NCBI GenBank assembly: GCA_031286085.1
Contig: JAITUX010000068.1
Coordinates: 1-12,917, forward strand
Source: Candidatus Adiutrix sp.
GTDB taxonomy: Bacteria; Desulfobacterota; Desulfarculia; Adiutricales; Adiutricaceae
DNA: 12,917 nucleotides
Reading direction: 5' to 3'
Part shown: piece by piece, positions 1 to 7,333 of the stretch
How positions within the stretch are numbered: the stretch's first letter is position 1
Layout: each line of letters starts with the position of its first letter
Position numbers and translations under genes: made by a program
Notes under the pieces: generated by a model
The model's input: only the letters and a program-made list of their open reading frames with translations
Told to the model about the DNA's origin: nothing
The model's database searches: none

Positions 1-261
1 TTTTACGCCCCCGGCAAGCAGCGCGGGCAGCGCCGTATCGGCGGCAATAACAAACAGACCCTCCCGCCGCTCCAGCAGAAGGGGGATCTGAGCGTCCAGC
101 GAGGGCCCCGCGGCGCAGACGGCGGCGTCGCCGGCCGCCGGCGGCGCCGAAACCATAAGGCCCAGGCCGACCAGGCCGAGTATAAAAAGCTGTCTGAGCG
201 CGGCCTTAAGGCGCGGAGCCTGGTTTAACATGCCGGTAAGGCTGGGGAGCAAGGGCTTCAT
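1..261 (-). CDS. MptE-like / DUF115 motility-associated protein, N-terminal part (runs off left edge)
   Basis: This ORF starts at an ATG (259-261) and stays open for 87 codons to base 1, so the C-terminal part is outside the window. Residues 47-56 read VCAAGPSLDA and residues 71-78 read VIAADTAL, followed by LLAGGV. This is the hallmark opening (GPSLD ... aaDTAL ... Ll..Gi) of the MptE-like/DUF115 Rossmann-type domain found in archaeal pterin pyrophosphokinase MptE and in bacterial motility-associated (Maf/PseE-type) proteins linked to flagellin glycosylation. The start is well supported: GGAAGGG lies 7 bases upstream, and an in-frame TAA (280-282, also the stop of the preceding gene) blocks any longer form. 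Only about 46 residues precede the domain, whereas many bacterial members carry a longer N-terminal region. Residues 25-37 are hydrophobic, so a membrane or signal segment is possible. It follows the phosphatase gene by 18 bp and looks like the next operon member. The substrate is unknown. Confidence 0.7.
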   Translation of the reverse strand, partial: MKPLLPSLTGMLNQAPRLKAALRQLFILGLVGLGLMVSAPPAAGDAAVCAAGPSLDAQIPLLLERREGLFVIAADTALPALLAGGVK

Positions 262-279
262 GAGTGTTCCCTTCCGGTA
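262..279 (-). promoter_or_regulatory. Shine-Dalgarno and 18-bp junction before the DUF115 gene
   Basis: Between the TAA of the phosphatase gene and the ATG at 261 the minus strand reads TACCGGAAGGGAACACTC. The purine stretch GGAAGGG sits 7 bases before the ATG. It fixes the start of the downstream gene, and the short gap leaves no room for a separate promoter and leader, so co-transcription is likely. Confidence 0.6.
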
Positions 280-2253
280 TTAATCGCTTGAGGCTCCGCA
301 GGCTCGGAAGGCCAGGAGCGTAAGGTCGTCCGAGGGCTGGGCCTGTCCGCGGAAAGCCAGGGTCGCCTCATAAACGCGGCGGTTGAGTTCCGCCGGGGTC
401 GGGTCGGACAGGGATTGGACCAATTCTTCCAGGCGGTCCTGGCTGAAAAATTCCTTCGCTTCGTTCTGGGCCTCGGTGACGCCGTCGGTGTACAAAAGGC
501 AGATTTCCCCCGCATCCAGGACGGCCTGAAACCCCAGGTAGTCCAGCCCCGGCCAGGCCCCGACCACCGGCCCGCTTAAGCCCTCCAGCCTGCGGAAGCC
601 TTCGCGGCCTCCGGCCAGAAGCGGTTGGCAATGGCCTCCGTTGGCGTATTCCAGGCGGCCACAGTCAGCCTCCAGGAGTCCGATGAACAAGGTGACGAAC
701 ATGGATTCGGGGTTGTTGACGCAGAGCCGGGCGTTTATCTGGTTCAGGGCCGCGGCCGGGGAGAGGCGGTTTTCCAAGGCCTGGCGCACCAGGGTTACGG
801 TCATGGTCATGAACAGTGCCGCCGGCACCCCCTTGTCCGAAACGTCGCCGATGACCACGGCCAGGCGTCCGTCCGGGGCCAGGAAAAAGTCATAGAAATC
901 CCCGCCGACTTCCTTGGCCGACTGCAAAAACCCCTGGACTTGGAAACCTGAGGCCGGCGGCAAGAGGTCCGGGGGCGGGAGTATGCCCATCTGGATGTCC
1001 CGGGCGGCCCCCAGTTCGCCTTCCAGGCGTTCCTTGGCCGCCGTGGCGGTCATCAGTTCCTCTATTTTCCGGCGCAGGGCCTGGCCCAGGCTGGCGAAGG
1101 CCCGGGCCAGCCGGCCCACCTCGTCGCCGCGGGTCAAGGGCAGGCCGTCCATGAGGCCGCCGACCGTCTCCGGCCGGCTGAAATCGGCCTGGGCCAGTTC
1201 CGAAGTCCGGGCGGTCAGGAGGTTAAGAGGCCCGGTCAGACGGCCTGAGAAGTAGAAACCGGCGGCCAGAACCAGGGCCATGACGAGGACGCCCAACCAG
1301 ATGATGCGCCGGACTATGGCCCGGGCCGGGTCGTTGACCGCGCTTTCCGGTATGGCCAGAACCAGGCACAGGTCGAGGGGTTTGAAGTAGGTCAGCCGGG
1401 CTATGGTTCGGGCCTCGGCCGTTTCCAGGACAGTCTCCAGCTGGCCCGGGCCGGCGACCTCCGGCTTCAGGTCCGCCCAGGGGTAGGCCGGGAGCGGCTC
1501 CCCGTGCCTGGCCAGGATATGCCCGGCGCTGTCCAGAAGGGCTACGGCCAAGCCCGGCCGGAGTTCGCCGCCCTCATTCAGGTTCTCTTGAAGGCCGGCG
1601 GCGATGAAGGCCAGGTCCCGGCCCTGGCTTCCCGTTTCATCCAGGCGCATGAGGATAATGACGATATTGTCGCGCCTTAGGTTGGGGACCAGGTACATCA
1701 GGAAAAAACAGGGCGAATCCTGGCCGGGCGGCACGGTTTTGAAAACCGCGAATTCGCCGGTTCCGGCCAGGGCCGGGTTGGTCACCAGGCCGGCTAGGGG
1801 CCGGCCGGCCAAGTCCTTAAGTCCGGCCAGGTCACCGAGGGATTTGAAGAAACCCAAGGGCTGGGCCAAATCCCTCCCCGCCTTCACGCTGCCCACCATG
1901 AGCCCGAAACGGCCCAGCCGCCGGACCTGGTTGTCTATCATCAGGTCGCGCTGGGGCACGCTCATGGTTTCCAATTCTTCCCAATTATGGCTGACGAAGG
2001 TTCCGAGTTTGCGAAGAACCTCCTTTTGCGAGATGACGTTGGTGATCTCCCTGGTCAGGAAAATCAGGTATTGGTTGTCCAGGTTGGCCTTGATCTTGTC
2101 CGAAGTGCGGCGGATGTCGGTCCAGGCCGCTTCCAGGTAATCGCGCCCCAGGCCGCGGGCCGTGTAGAGGCTGAAGGGCAGGATGGCCAGCCCGACGGAC
2201 AGGGCCAGGAGGGCCAGGAGGCGCTGCCTTAAAGTGAAGGCGCGTTCAGCCAT
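280..2253 (-). CDS. Membrane-bound HAMP/SpoIIE-type PP2C serine/threonine phosphatase (RsbU/BtrU-like)
   Basis: This 657-residue protein is probably an inner-membrane sensor phosphatase that acts on the phosphorylated anti-anti-sigma-type partner of a switch system. Domains in order: a membrane helix at about 11-30; an extracytoplasmic sensor region of about 280 residues (Cache-like by size and position, not proven); a second helix at about 317-336; a HAMP domain at about 337-395; a linker helix with ARDIQMGILP (417-426), typical of RsbU-type enzymes; and a PP2C domain to the end. Metal-binding acidic residues are intact: GGDFYD (D452), GDVSDKG (D470), YTDG (D590) and SDD (D642, D643). I chose the ATG at 2251-2253, because a longer TTG form adds nine residues without support. 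It overlaps the racemase stop by 8 bp. In Bordetella the comparable BtrU works with BtrV and BtrW to control type III secretion. No such partner genes lie in this window, so that role is inference. Confidence 0.9.
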   Translation of the reverse strand: MAERAFTLRQRLLALLALSVGLAILPFSLYTARGLGRDYLEAAWTDIRRTSDKIKANLDNQYLIFLTREITNVISQKEVLRKLGTFVSHNWEELETMSVPQRDLMIDNQVRRLGRFGLMVGSVKAGRDLAQPLGFFKSLGDLAGLKDLAGRPLAGLVTNPALAGTGEFAVFKTVPPGQDSPCFFLMYLVPNLRRDNIVIILMRLDETGSQGRDLAFIAAGLQENLNEGGELRPGLAVALLDSAGHILARHGEPLPAYPWADLKPEVAGPGQLETVLETAEARTIARLTYFKPLDLCLVLAIPESAVNDPARAIVRRIIWLGVLVMALVLAAGFYFSGRLTGPLNLLTARTSELAQADFSRPETVGGLMDGLPLTRGDEVGRLARAFASLGQALRRKIEELMTATAAKERLEGELGAARDIQMGILPPPDLLPPASGFQVQGFLQSAKEVGGDFYDFFLAPDGRLAVVIGDVSDKGVPAALFMTMTVTLVRQALENRLSPAAALNQINARLCVNNPESMFVTLFIGLLEADCGRLEYANGGHCQPLLAGGREGFRRLEGLSGPVVGAWPGLDYLGFQAVLDAGEICLLYTDGVTEAQNEAKEFFSQDRLEELVQSLSDPTPAELNRRVYEATLAFRGQAQPSDDLTLLAFRACGASSD

Positions 2254-3436
2254 GGGCGGGTTCGTTCCCGGCCCGGTCAAAGGCCGGGGCTGGCCTTGCG
2301 CTTTCCGGGTTCTTCTCTTCCGGGTCGAAGGCCGGTTTTATCAGGACGCCCCAGTTGCGGAAAGCCTCGGCTATGCTCCAATAGGAGGGCTTGAAGCTGA
2401 TGGTCTGGCCCACCCGCGGTTCCTCGGCGCAGTCGGTTATGTCCAGGACCAGGTACCCGGCCGAGATGCCGGCTATGAAAGCCCCGGGCAGGCGGCAGTT
2501 CAAGCCGGACAGAATGAAATCGCCGTGGCCGCCGTTCTGGATGAGGTCGGCGGCGCTGTGAAAACGCCCCAAATCCAGGAGCGCCCGCCGGCGTTGACCG
2601 GGACGGGGACGGTCCGGCGGCTCCGGCAGGCCGGCGACATGGCCGGCCGGGCCGGCCCCGCCGTTCAGCCCTGGGCCGGGCCGCCGGGTTCTTATTTCCA
2701 GCACCTCGGCTTCCAGGCGGCAGACGTCCGTCCGGAAGGGCCCTCCCGGCAGGGCCGTTTGGCGGTAGATGTCCTCGCCCAGTATGAAGGGGTCGCCCAG
2801 GCGCAGTTCCGTAATGACCCCCGGCCCGGCCTGGTCCACCCAGGCGGCCCAGACCGTGCCCCCCAGGCTTATTTCCGGCTCCGGGCCGCCCGCGAAAACG
2901 GACCGCAGAGCCCGCAGATCATCGGCCAGCCTCTGGTCGGGCAGGCGGTGGCCCAGGCAGGTGGTGGTGGCCCCGAAGCCTTTGACGGTCAGGTGGGGGA
3001 GGGTCCGGGCGTAGTCCAGGAGTTCCGGCAGGTCTTCCGGGTTCACCCCTTCCCGCTCATCGTCCAGGTCAACCATCAACACCACTTCGTGTTTGCGGCC
3101 CAGGGCGGCCGTGGCCTGGTTCAGGGCGGCCAGGACCTCCGGCACGGCCTGGAAGCTGCGCTGAAAGGTTTCGGCCGTCTGGCGGACCCGGGAGAGGGCG
3201 GTCAACTGAATGAGACAGCGGCCGGCCGGGCCAAGGCCGGCCTGGTCCGCCTCCGCCGCTTCGGCGCAGCCGAAGCGGGTGAAGGCGCCCGCTTCGGTAA
3301 GGGCGGCCACGGCCGCCGGGTGGCTGGCCACCGCCTTGAGGACCGGCAGAACCGATAGGCCCCAACGGCCGGCCAGCCGCCTGACTTGGCGGGCGTTGTG
3401 CCTCAGGGCGTCCATATTCATAACCAGGGTCGGCAA
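2246..3436 (-). CDS. PLP-dependent amino-acid racemase of the alanine racemase N-terminal fold (ornithine racemase-like)
   Basis: This 396-residue protein looks like a fold-type III PLP enzyme that interconverts L and D forms of an amino acid. PVLKAVASHP (31-40) carries the expected PLP-binding lysine, K34. Further family-like stretches are MVDLDDEREG, the KGFGATTTCLG segment, ELRLGDPFILG, LEAEVLEIRTRRP, RRRALLDLGR and a C-terminal IAEAFRNWGVLIKP. Together these resemble ornithine racemase and YhfX-like proteins more than the two-domain Alr enzyme, and no Alr C-terminal barrel is evident. The start is a TTG; the resulting MPTLVMNMDALRHNA matches the usual P-x-L ... NA opening of the family, and GGGA lies about 9 bases upstream. 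The next possible start, an ATG at 3421, has no Shine-Dalgarno. It follows SctO by 14 bp and overlaps the phosphatase gene by 8 bp. The substrate cannot be read from the sequence. A role in secretion is not established. Confidence 0.75.
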   Translation of the reverse strand: MPTLVMNMDALRHNARQVRRLAGRWGLSVLPVLKAVASHPAAVAALTEAGAFTRFGCAEAAEADQAGLGPAGRCLIQLTALSRVRQTAETFQRSFQAVPEVLAALNQATAALGRKHEVVLMVDLDDEREGVNPEDLPELLDYARTLPHLTVKGFGATTTCLGHRLPDQRLADDLRALRSVFAGGPEPEISLGGTVWAAWVDQAGPGVITELRLGDPFILGEDIYRQTALPGGPFRTDVCRLEAEVLEIRTRRPGPGLNGGAGPAGHVAGLPEPPDRPRPGQRRRALLDLGRFHSAADLIQNGGHGDFILSGLNCRLPGAFIAGISAGYLVLDITDCAEEPRVGQTISFKPSYWSIAEAFRNWGVLIKPAFDPEEKNPESARPAPAFDRAGNEPAHG

Positions 3437-3450
3437 AGGATATTTCCCGA

Positions 3451-3936
3451 TTAGAGACCTTCTTCAGCGGCCTGGGCCGGGCGGGGCTTGAACTCTTCCA
3501 ACTCCAGGTCTTCCCGGCGGACGGCCTCCCTGGCCTGTTCCGCCTCCCACTCTTCCCGGTGAACCGATAGTTTTCGCCGGGCCTGCTCGGCCGCCCGCCA
3601 GGCGGCCCGGGCGGCCTGGACTTTTTGCTGGGCCTTATCCAGGGCCAGGGCGGCTTCCCGCACCGCTTCCGCCTCGGCCAGTTCCAGTTCCTCCAAAAGG
3701 GCCAGGCCGGCCTTGAACTCGTCCATTTCCTGCCGGCTCAGGGTTTGATCGAGGATGGCCAGCCAGCGGCGCTCCCTCTCTTCCCGATGCCATTGCTTAT
3801 ATTCTTCCAGCCGCCTTTCGCGGGCGGCCAGGGTTTCGGCCGCGGTCCGGGCCTCGGCCTCGGCCGCCCGGAGAGCCTTCTGGGCCGCCTCTTCCCGGAA
3901 ACCGCGCAGTTTCAGAAGGCCGGCCAGAGGATACAC
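3451..3936 (-). CDS. sctO: T3SS stalk / central coiled-coil protein SctO (YscO/FliJ family)
   Basis: This protein of 161 residues has almost no hydrophobic core and is nearly all charged helix (repeated Glu, Arg, Ala and Gln from about residue 12 to 150), the signature of the SctO/FliJ coiled-coil hairpin. It opens with YPLAGLLKLRGFREE, typical of the family, where the first helix begins with an L-x-x-L-R segment. SctO sits in the centre of the ATPase ring, helps to couple ATP hydrolysis to export, and exchanges chaperones with the export gate. The gene lies immediately after SctN, two bases past its stop, as in Yersinia yscN-yscO. It starts with GTG without a clear Shine-Dalgarno, so translation is probably coupled to SctN. 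Sequence conservation in this family is poor; the call rests on position, length and coiled-coil character. Confidence 0.8.
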   Translation of the reverse strand: MYPLAGLLKLRGFREEAAQKALRAAEAEARTAAETLAARERRLEEYKQWHREERERRWLAILDQTLSRQEMDEFKAGLALLEELELAEAEAVREAALALDKAQQKVQAARAAWRAAEQARRKLSVHREEWEAEQAREAVRREDLELEEFKPRPAQAAEEGL

Positions 3937-3938
3937 GC

Positions 3939-5255
3939 TCAGTTCACGGCCCGGCCCAGGGCGGCCAGGGTGTCCGCGAAGGCGCTCTTTTCGTCCAGGC
4001 CCTGCCGCAAAAAGCCGTTGACCGCGCCGATTTTGGCCAGGGCCTGGTCGGCTTCGGCGTCATTTCCCGGCCGGTATTCGCCGAGCTGCACCAGAAGCTC
4101 GATTTCGGCGTATTTGGCCAGGATGGCGCGGAGCTTCCCGGCGTCCCGCCGGTGTTCCGGGCTGGTGATGGCGGTCATGACCCGGCTGACGCTGGCCAGG
4201 ACGTCGATAGCCGGGTAGTGGTTGGCCGCGGCCAGCTTGCGGGAGAGCACGATGTGCCCGTCCAGTATGGAGCGGGTTTCGTCGGCGATGGGTTCGGTCA
4301 TGTCGTCGCCCTCCACCAGCACGGTGTACAGGGCGGTGATGGAGCCCTTTTCGGAATTGCCGGCCCGTTCCATCAATTTCGGCAGGTTCGAAAAGACCGA
4401 GGGCGGGAAACCCCGGCGGGTCGGGGGTTCGCCGGCGGCCAGGCCTATTTCCCTTAAGGCCCGGCCGAAACGGGTGACCGAATCCATCAGCAGAAGAACC
4501 TTCTTATCCTGGTCCCGGTAATATTCGGCTATGGCCGTGGCCGTGTAAGCGGCCTTGAGGCGTTCCATGGAGGAGCGGTCGGAGGTGGAGACCACCAGCA
4601 CGCTTTTTTGCCGGCCTTCCGGCCCCAGGTCATGCTCGATGAACTCCCGCACTTCCCGGCCCCGTTCCCCGATCAGGGCCAGGACGCAGACCTCGGCCGC
4701 CGAACCCTTGATGATGCTGGACAAGAGGGTGCTCTTGCCCCCGCCGGCCGCGGCGAAGATGCCCAGGCGCTGGCCTTCGCCGCAGGTCAGGAGCCCGTCC
4801 AGGGCCCGCAGGCCCAGGGGCAGGGGCTCCTTGATGAGCCGCCGGGTCATGGGATTGGGCGGATCGGCATAGACCGGGTAGAACTTTTTCGCGGCCAGGG
4901 GCGGCCCCCCGTCCAGCACCCGGCCCAGGCCGTCCAGCACCCGGCCCAGAAGGTCGTCGCCCACCGGCACGGACTGGACTTCGCCGGTGGGGATGACTTC
5001 CGTGTCCGGGGAAATTCCCTGAAGGTCGCCCAGGGGAGTCAGGAGGGCCACATTCTTGACGAAGCCCACCACCTCGGCCTTGAGTTCCCAGGTCGAGCGG
5101 GGATTTCGCAACAGGCAGACCTCCCCCACCCGGACCCCGGGGGCCAGGGCCCGGATAATGGTGCCCACCACCTGTTCCACCCGGCCCCGGACCTCCACGG
5201 TCGAAATTCCGGCCACGGTTTCTTCAAGAAGGGCGCTTAAGTATTCCAAGGCCAT
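3939..5255 (-). CDS. sctN: T3SS ATPase SctN (YscN/InvC/FliI family)
   Basis: This 438-residue protein is the hexameric ATPase at the cytoplasmic face of the injectisome that strips chaperones and unfolds substrates. The beta-barrel N-terminal domain covers about 1-95. The catalytic domain has a Walker [13 protein letters not shown] (165-176, K174), the catalytic-glutamate motif GERGREV (E197), a Walker B VLLLMDSV (253-260, D258), and the alpha/beta ATPase signature [10 protein letters not shown] (348-357). [16 protein letters not shown] is typical of secretion ATPases. The first glycine of the P-loop is alanine (A168), which the [AG]x4GK[ST] pattern allows. The ATG at 5253-5255 has a purine run, AAGGGAAAA, about 12 bases upstream. 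That run is closer to an out-of-frame ATG at 5263, which opens an 8-codon ORF (MKPWPWNT) overlapping the start. A 73-bp gap with a hairpin separates it from SctL. Length and motifs are normal for the family. Confidence 0.97.
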   Translation of the reverse strand: MALEYLSALLEETVAGISTVEVRGRVEQVVGTIIRALAPGVRVGEVCLLRNPRSTWELKAEVVGFVKNVALLTPLGDLQGISPDTEVIPTGEVQSVPVGDDLLGRVLDGLGRVLDGGPPLAAKKFYPVYADPPNPMTRRLIKEPLPLGLRALDGLLTCGEGQRLGIFAAAGGGKSTLLSSIIKGSAAEVCVLALIGERGREVREFIEHDLGPEGRQKSVLVVSTSDRSSMERLKAAYTATAIAEYYRDQDKKVLLLMDSVTRFGRALREIGLAAGEPPTRRGFPPSVFSNLPKLMERAGNSEKGSITALYTVLVEGDDMTEPIADETRSILDGHIVLSRKLAAANHYPAIDVLASVSRVMTAITSPEHRRDAGKLRAILAKYAEIELLVQLGEYRPGNDAEADQALAKIGAVNGFLRQGLDEKSAFADTLAALGRAVN

Positions 5256-5285
5256 GGTTTCATGTTTTCCCTTGGAGCCAAGCGG

Positions 5286-5315
5286 TTAAAAGGTCCGGCT
5301 CCGCCGGCCTTTTAA
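5286..5315 (-). terminator. Terminator-like hairpin between sctL and sctN
   Basis: On the minus strand this reads TTAAAAGGCCGGC, a 3-base loop, then GCCGGACCTTTTAA: a 13-bp stem interrupted by a single bulged base. The distal arm ends with four T residues, giving the shape of a bidirectional intrinsic terminator. It lies in the only sizeable gap inside the operon, after the sctL stop. Because sctN must still be expressed, partial termination (attenuation) or an mRNA processing/stability role is more likely than a full stop. The stem is seen directly; the function is inferred. Confidence 0.6.
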
Positions 5316-5328
5316 GCTCTTGAGGCTC

Positions 5329-5943
5329 TCATCTGATTCGGCGCAGAAGGGCCTTTTCCAGATTTTTCAGTTGGGTTTCCAGGCTGGCCTCCACCACGCC
5401 CAAATCGGTTTCCAGGAAGCAGGAGCCCGGCGCCAGGTCCGGATCGGCCCGGACGTCCAGGAAGTCTCCGCTCTCCGTCCGGGAAAGGAGGCCGGCCAGG
5501 TCGGCCCGCACCGCCGCCTCATCCCGGGCCGCCACCCGGATAAGCACCCTCTTCTGGCCGCGCACGGAGGCCAGGGCCTGCCGCACCAGGCGCACAATGC
5601 GTTCCCGGTCGTCAAGCTCGCCGATGAGCTTGCGCGTCACCTCGCCCACCAGCCGCACCAGTTCCACTTCCAGGGTTTCCAGGTATTCCACCGAACTTAA
5701 GACCGCCTCCATGATTTTATCGGCGTATTCCATCTGCCCGGCTTCCCGCCCGGCCTGGTAGCCCTCTTCATAACGTCTCCGGTAAGTTTCCTCGGCCGCC
5801 CGGGCCGCTTCTTGGGCCTCGCGCCGCACGGCTTCGGCCAACCGGCCGGCCTCGAAAAAGAGGCCCGCCTCCTCGGCCTTGACCAGGAGCTGGCCCGGCT
5901 TGGGCCGGGGTCGGCCGTTCAGCAATTGAAACAGGGTCGCCAT
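5329..5943 (-). CDS. sctL: T3SS stator protein SctL (YscL/FliH family)
   Basis: This 204-residue cytoplasmic protein links the ATPase SctN to the sorting platform and holds it inactive or docked below the export gate. A short N-terminal region (MATLFQLLNG) is followed by a charged alpha helix at about 22-75 that includes GYQAGREAG, the small-residue spacing typical of FliH/YscL. The C-terminal domain (about 76-204) resembles the peripheral-stalk fold, with VEYLETLEVELVRLVGEV and VLIRVAARDEAAV, then FLETDLGVVEASLETQL near the end, which matches the conserved closing segment of FliH/SctL. I chose the ATG at 5941-5943: upstream the frame is an Arg/Pro/Gly-rich reading of the sctK gene and makes no sense as protein. 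The start lies 25 bp inside sctK, so translation is probably coupled. Family membership is confident. Confidence 0.92.
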   Translation of the reverse strand: MATLFQLLNGRPRPKPGQLLVKAEEAGLFFEAGRLAEAVRREAQEAARAAEETYRRRYEEGYQAGREAGQMEYADKIMEAVLSSVEYLETLEVELVRLVGEVTRKLIGELDDRERIVRLVRQALASVRGQKRVLIRVAARDEAAVRADLAGLLSRTESGDFLDVRADPDLAPGSCFLETDLGVVEASLETQLKNLEKALLRRIR

Positions 5944-6584
5944 GAGGGGGCCACTTCCGTCAGCAAAATCTTTTTCAGCCAGGGGAAAACCCGGCCGGCC
6001 AGGCCCTGGTCCGCTATCCGGCCCGGAACCTGGTTTTCCAGGCGCCGGCGGGCCGCCCAGGCCGAGCGGAGTTCTTCGGGCCATTGGGCCCGGCCGATGT
6101 TCAGGGCCATGCGGCCCAAGGCCTGGGCCTGGTCCCGGACGCCGTCGTCTTCCATTTCCGCCTGTTCCGCCTGAAAGGCGGACCTGAGACTCCCCAGTTG
6201 GTAGCGGCCCCGTTTCAAGGCGTAGCCGTAGAGTTCCGGCCCCCATTCCGCCCGAAGGCGGCGGCAGGCGTCCCCTTCTATGGCGCGGGCCGCCCGCTCG
6301 GCCAGCACGGCCGCGCCCCATTGGAGTTCCAGCCCATCCGTAACCTCCGGCGGCAGGAGGGCCAGGCGGTTTATTTCCGGCTCAAAGCACCAGACCGGGG
6401 CTTCCATTGGCTCATCCCCCCGGGGCCGGAGGCGCCAGAGCCGGGGTGTGGCGGCCAGGGCCGCCGCCAGGGGCGTCCCTTGGGCCGGGCCGAAATCCGG
6501 GGGCTTGGTCAGGCCGTTGAACTCCAGAACCGCCCGGAGGAGTTCGGCCCTATCCAGAAGGTAGGTCCAGTCCGCCCAAGCCAT
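5919..6584 (-). CDS. sctK: T3SS sorting-platform protein SctK (YscK/OrgA-like)
   Basis: This 221-residue soluble protein has no membrane segment or signal peptide. Its place directly between SctJ and SctL is that of YscK, which bridges the inner-membrane ring and the SctQ/SctL pods of the sorting platform. The N-terminus, WTYLLDRAELLRAVLEFNG, fits the family, as does a mixed helical middle part rich in Leu and Trp (for example WRLRPRGDE and WGAAVLAERAARAIEGD). SctK is one of the least conserved components, so the call depends strongly on synteny. The ATG at 6582-6584 follows the sctJ stop by 2 bp, and the 3' end overlaps the sctL start by 25 bp. An unrelated protein in this slot is possible but unlikely. 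Confidence 0.8.
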   Translation of the reverse strand: MAWADWTYLLDRAELLRAVLEFNGLTKPPDFGPAQGTPLAAALAATPRLWRLRPRGDEPMEAPVWCFEPEINRLALLPPEVTDGLELQWGAAVLAERAARAIEGDACRRLRAEWGPELYGYALKRGRYQLGSLRSAFQAEQAEMEDDGVRDQAQALGRMALNIGRAQWPEELRSAWAARRRLENQVPGRIADQGLAGRVFPWLKKILLTEVAPSWRPCFNC

Positions 6585-6586
6585 TT

Positions 6587-7333
6587 TCAGCCTGGCTTCG
6601 AGACGGCCCGGCGCCGAAAGCGGATCAAAAATCCCACGGCCGCGGCCAGGACCGGGAGGCTGAAGAAGACCAGCCAGAACAGGCGGTCCCGGCCGAGCCA
6701 GCCTTTCTCTTCCTGGCTCCGGCCTTCCGGCCAGACCAGGCTCCCCCGCACCGGCACCAGCATGACCGAGACCCGTTCATAGTCCAGGCCCGGAACGGCT
6801 TGGGCGCATATTTCCCGGATTTTGCCGGCCAAATCCGTCACCGGGGAATCCGGGGCGTGGCGGATGAAGACCGCGGCCGAGGCCGGGGTGCTCTGGCCGG
6901 TGGCGGCGTCGTGGCGGGCCAGGACCACGTGGGTCCTGGCGGTCAGCACCCCGTCGATGCGGGAAAAGGTTTCGGCCAGTTCCTGGGAGGTGCCGAAGGC
7001 CAGGCGGGCCTGCTCCTCGGTGGGCGAGGCGATCATGCCCTGGCCGGAAAAGACCTGCCCCAGGTTCTGGAATTTATCCCGGGGCAGGCCGTAGCTCTTC
7101 AAGAGGTTAAGGGAGCGCACCAGGTCGTCCTTGTCCACAAAAATGACGAAGCCGGACTTGCCCCGGGCCGCCTTGTCGGCCGAAAGGCCGTTTTCCAAAA
7201 GGGCGGCCAGCATCAGGTTGGCCTCTTCCTCGGGCAGTCCGCTGTATAGTTCCTGGCGGCAGCCGGCCAAGGCCAGCCAAGCCAGGACACAGGCCGCCAA
7301 GGCCAGTCGGCGGAGGCCGGGTGAGTCGGTCAT
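6587..7333 (-). CDS. sctJ: T3SS inner-membrane ring lipoprotein SctJ (YscJ/PrgK/FliF family)
   Basis: This 248-residue protein forms, with SctD, the periplasmic ring in the inner membrane. It has a lipoprotein signal peptide: a basic N-terminus, a hydrophobic core and a lipobox LAGC with the lipidated cysteine at C25. The mature part begins RQELYSGLPEEEANLM, a conserved SctJ opening (hy.gL.E.eAN.m). Two ring-building domains follow (about 30-75 and 105-195), joined by the linker segment with LPRDKFQNLGQVFSGQGMI. THVVLARHD, SAAVFIRH and YERVSVMLVPV are further family-like stretches. A C-terminal membrane helix spans about 217-237 and ends with RFRRR on the cytoplasmic side. The ATG at 7331-7333 has GGAG about 10 bases upstream, and only 5 bp separate it from the TPR gene, so there is no room for sctI here. 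Confidence 0.97.
   Translation of the reverse strand: MTDSPGLRRLALAACVLAWLALAGCRQELYSGLPEEEANLMLAALLENGLSADKAARGKSGFVIFVDKDDLVRSLNLLKSYGLPRDKFQNLGQVFSGQGMIASPTEEQARLAFGTSQELAETFSRIDGVLTARTHVVLARHDAATGQSTPASAAVFIRHAPDSPVTDLAGKIREICAQAVPGLDYERVSVMLVPVRGSLVWPEGRSQEEKGWLGRDRLFWLVFFSLPVLAAAVGFLIRFRRRAVSKPG

Noticed and set aside
2183..3358. A 391-codon plus-strand ORF opposite the racemase gene
   Set aside because: It is the antisense of the racemase frame in GC-rich DNA, is rich in Gly, Arg, Gln and Pro without any domain, and lacks a plausible ribosome site. Similar long plus-strand ORFs opposite sctC, sctD and sctN fail in the same way.
5944..6321. A 126-residue N-terminal extension of SctL
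   Set aside because: It is the sctK gene read in another frame, made almost only of Gly, Arg and Pro. The ATG at 5943 gives a normal-length SctL.
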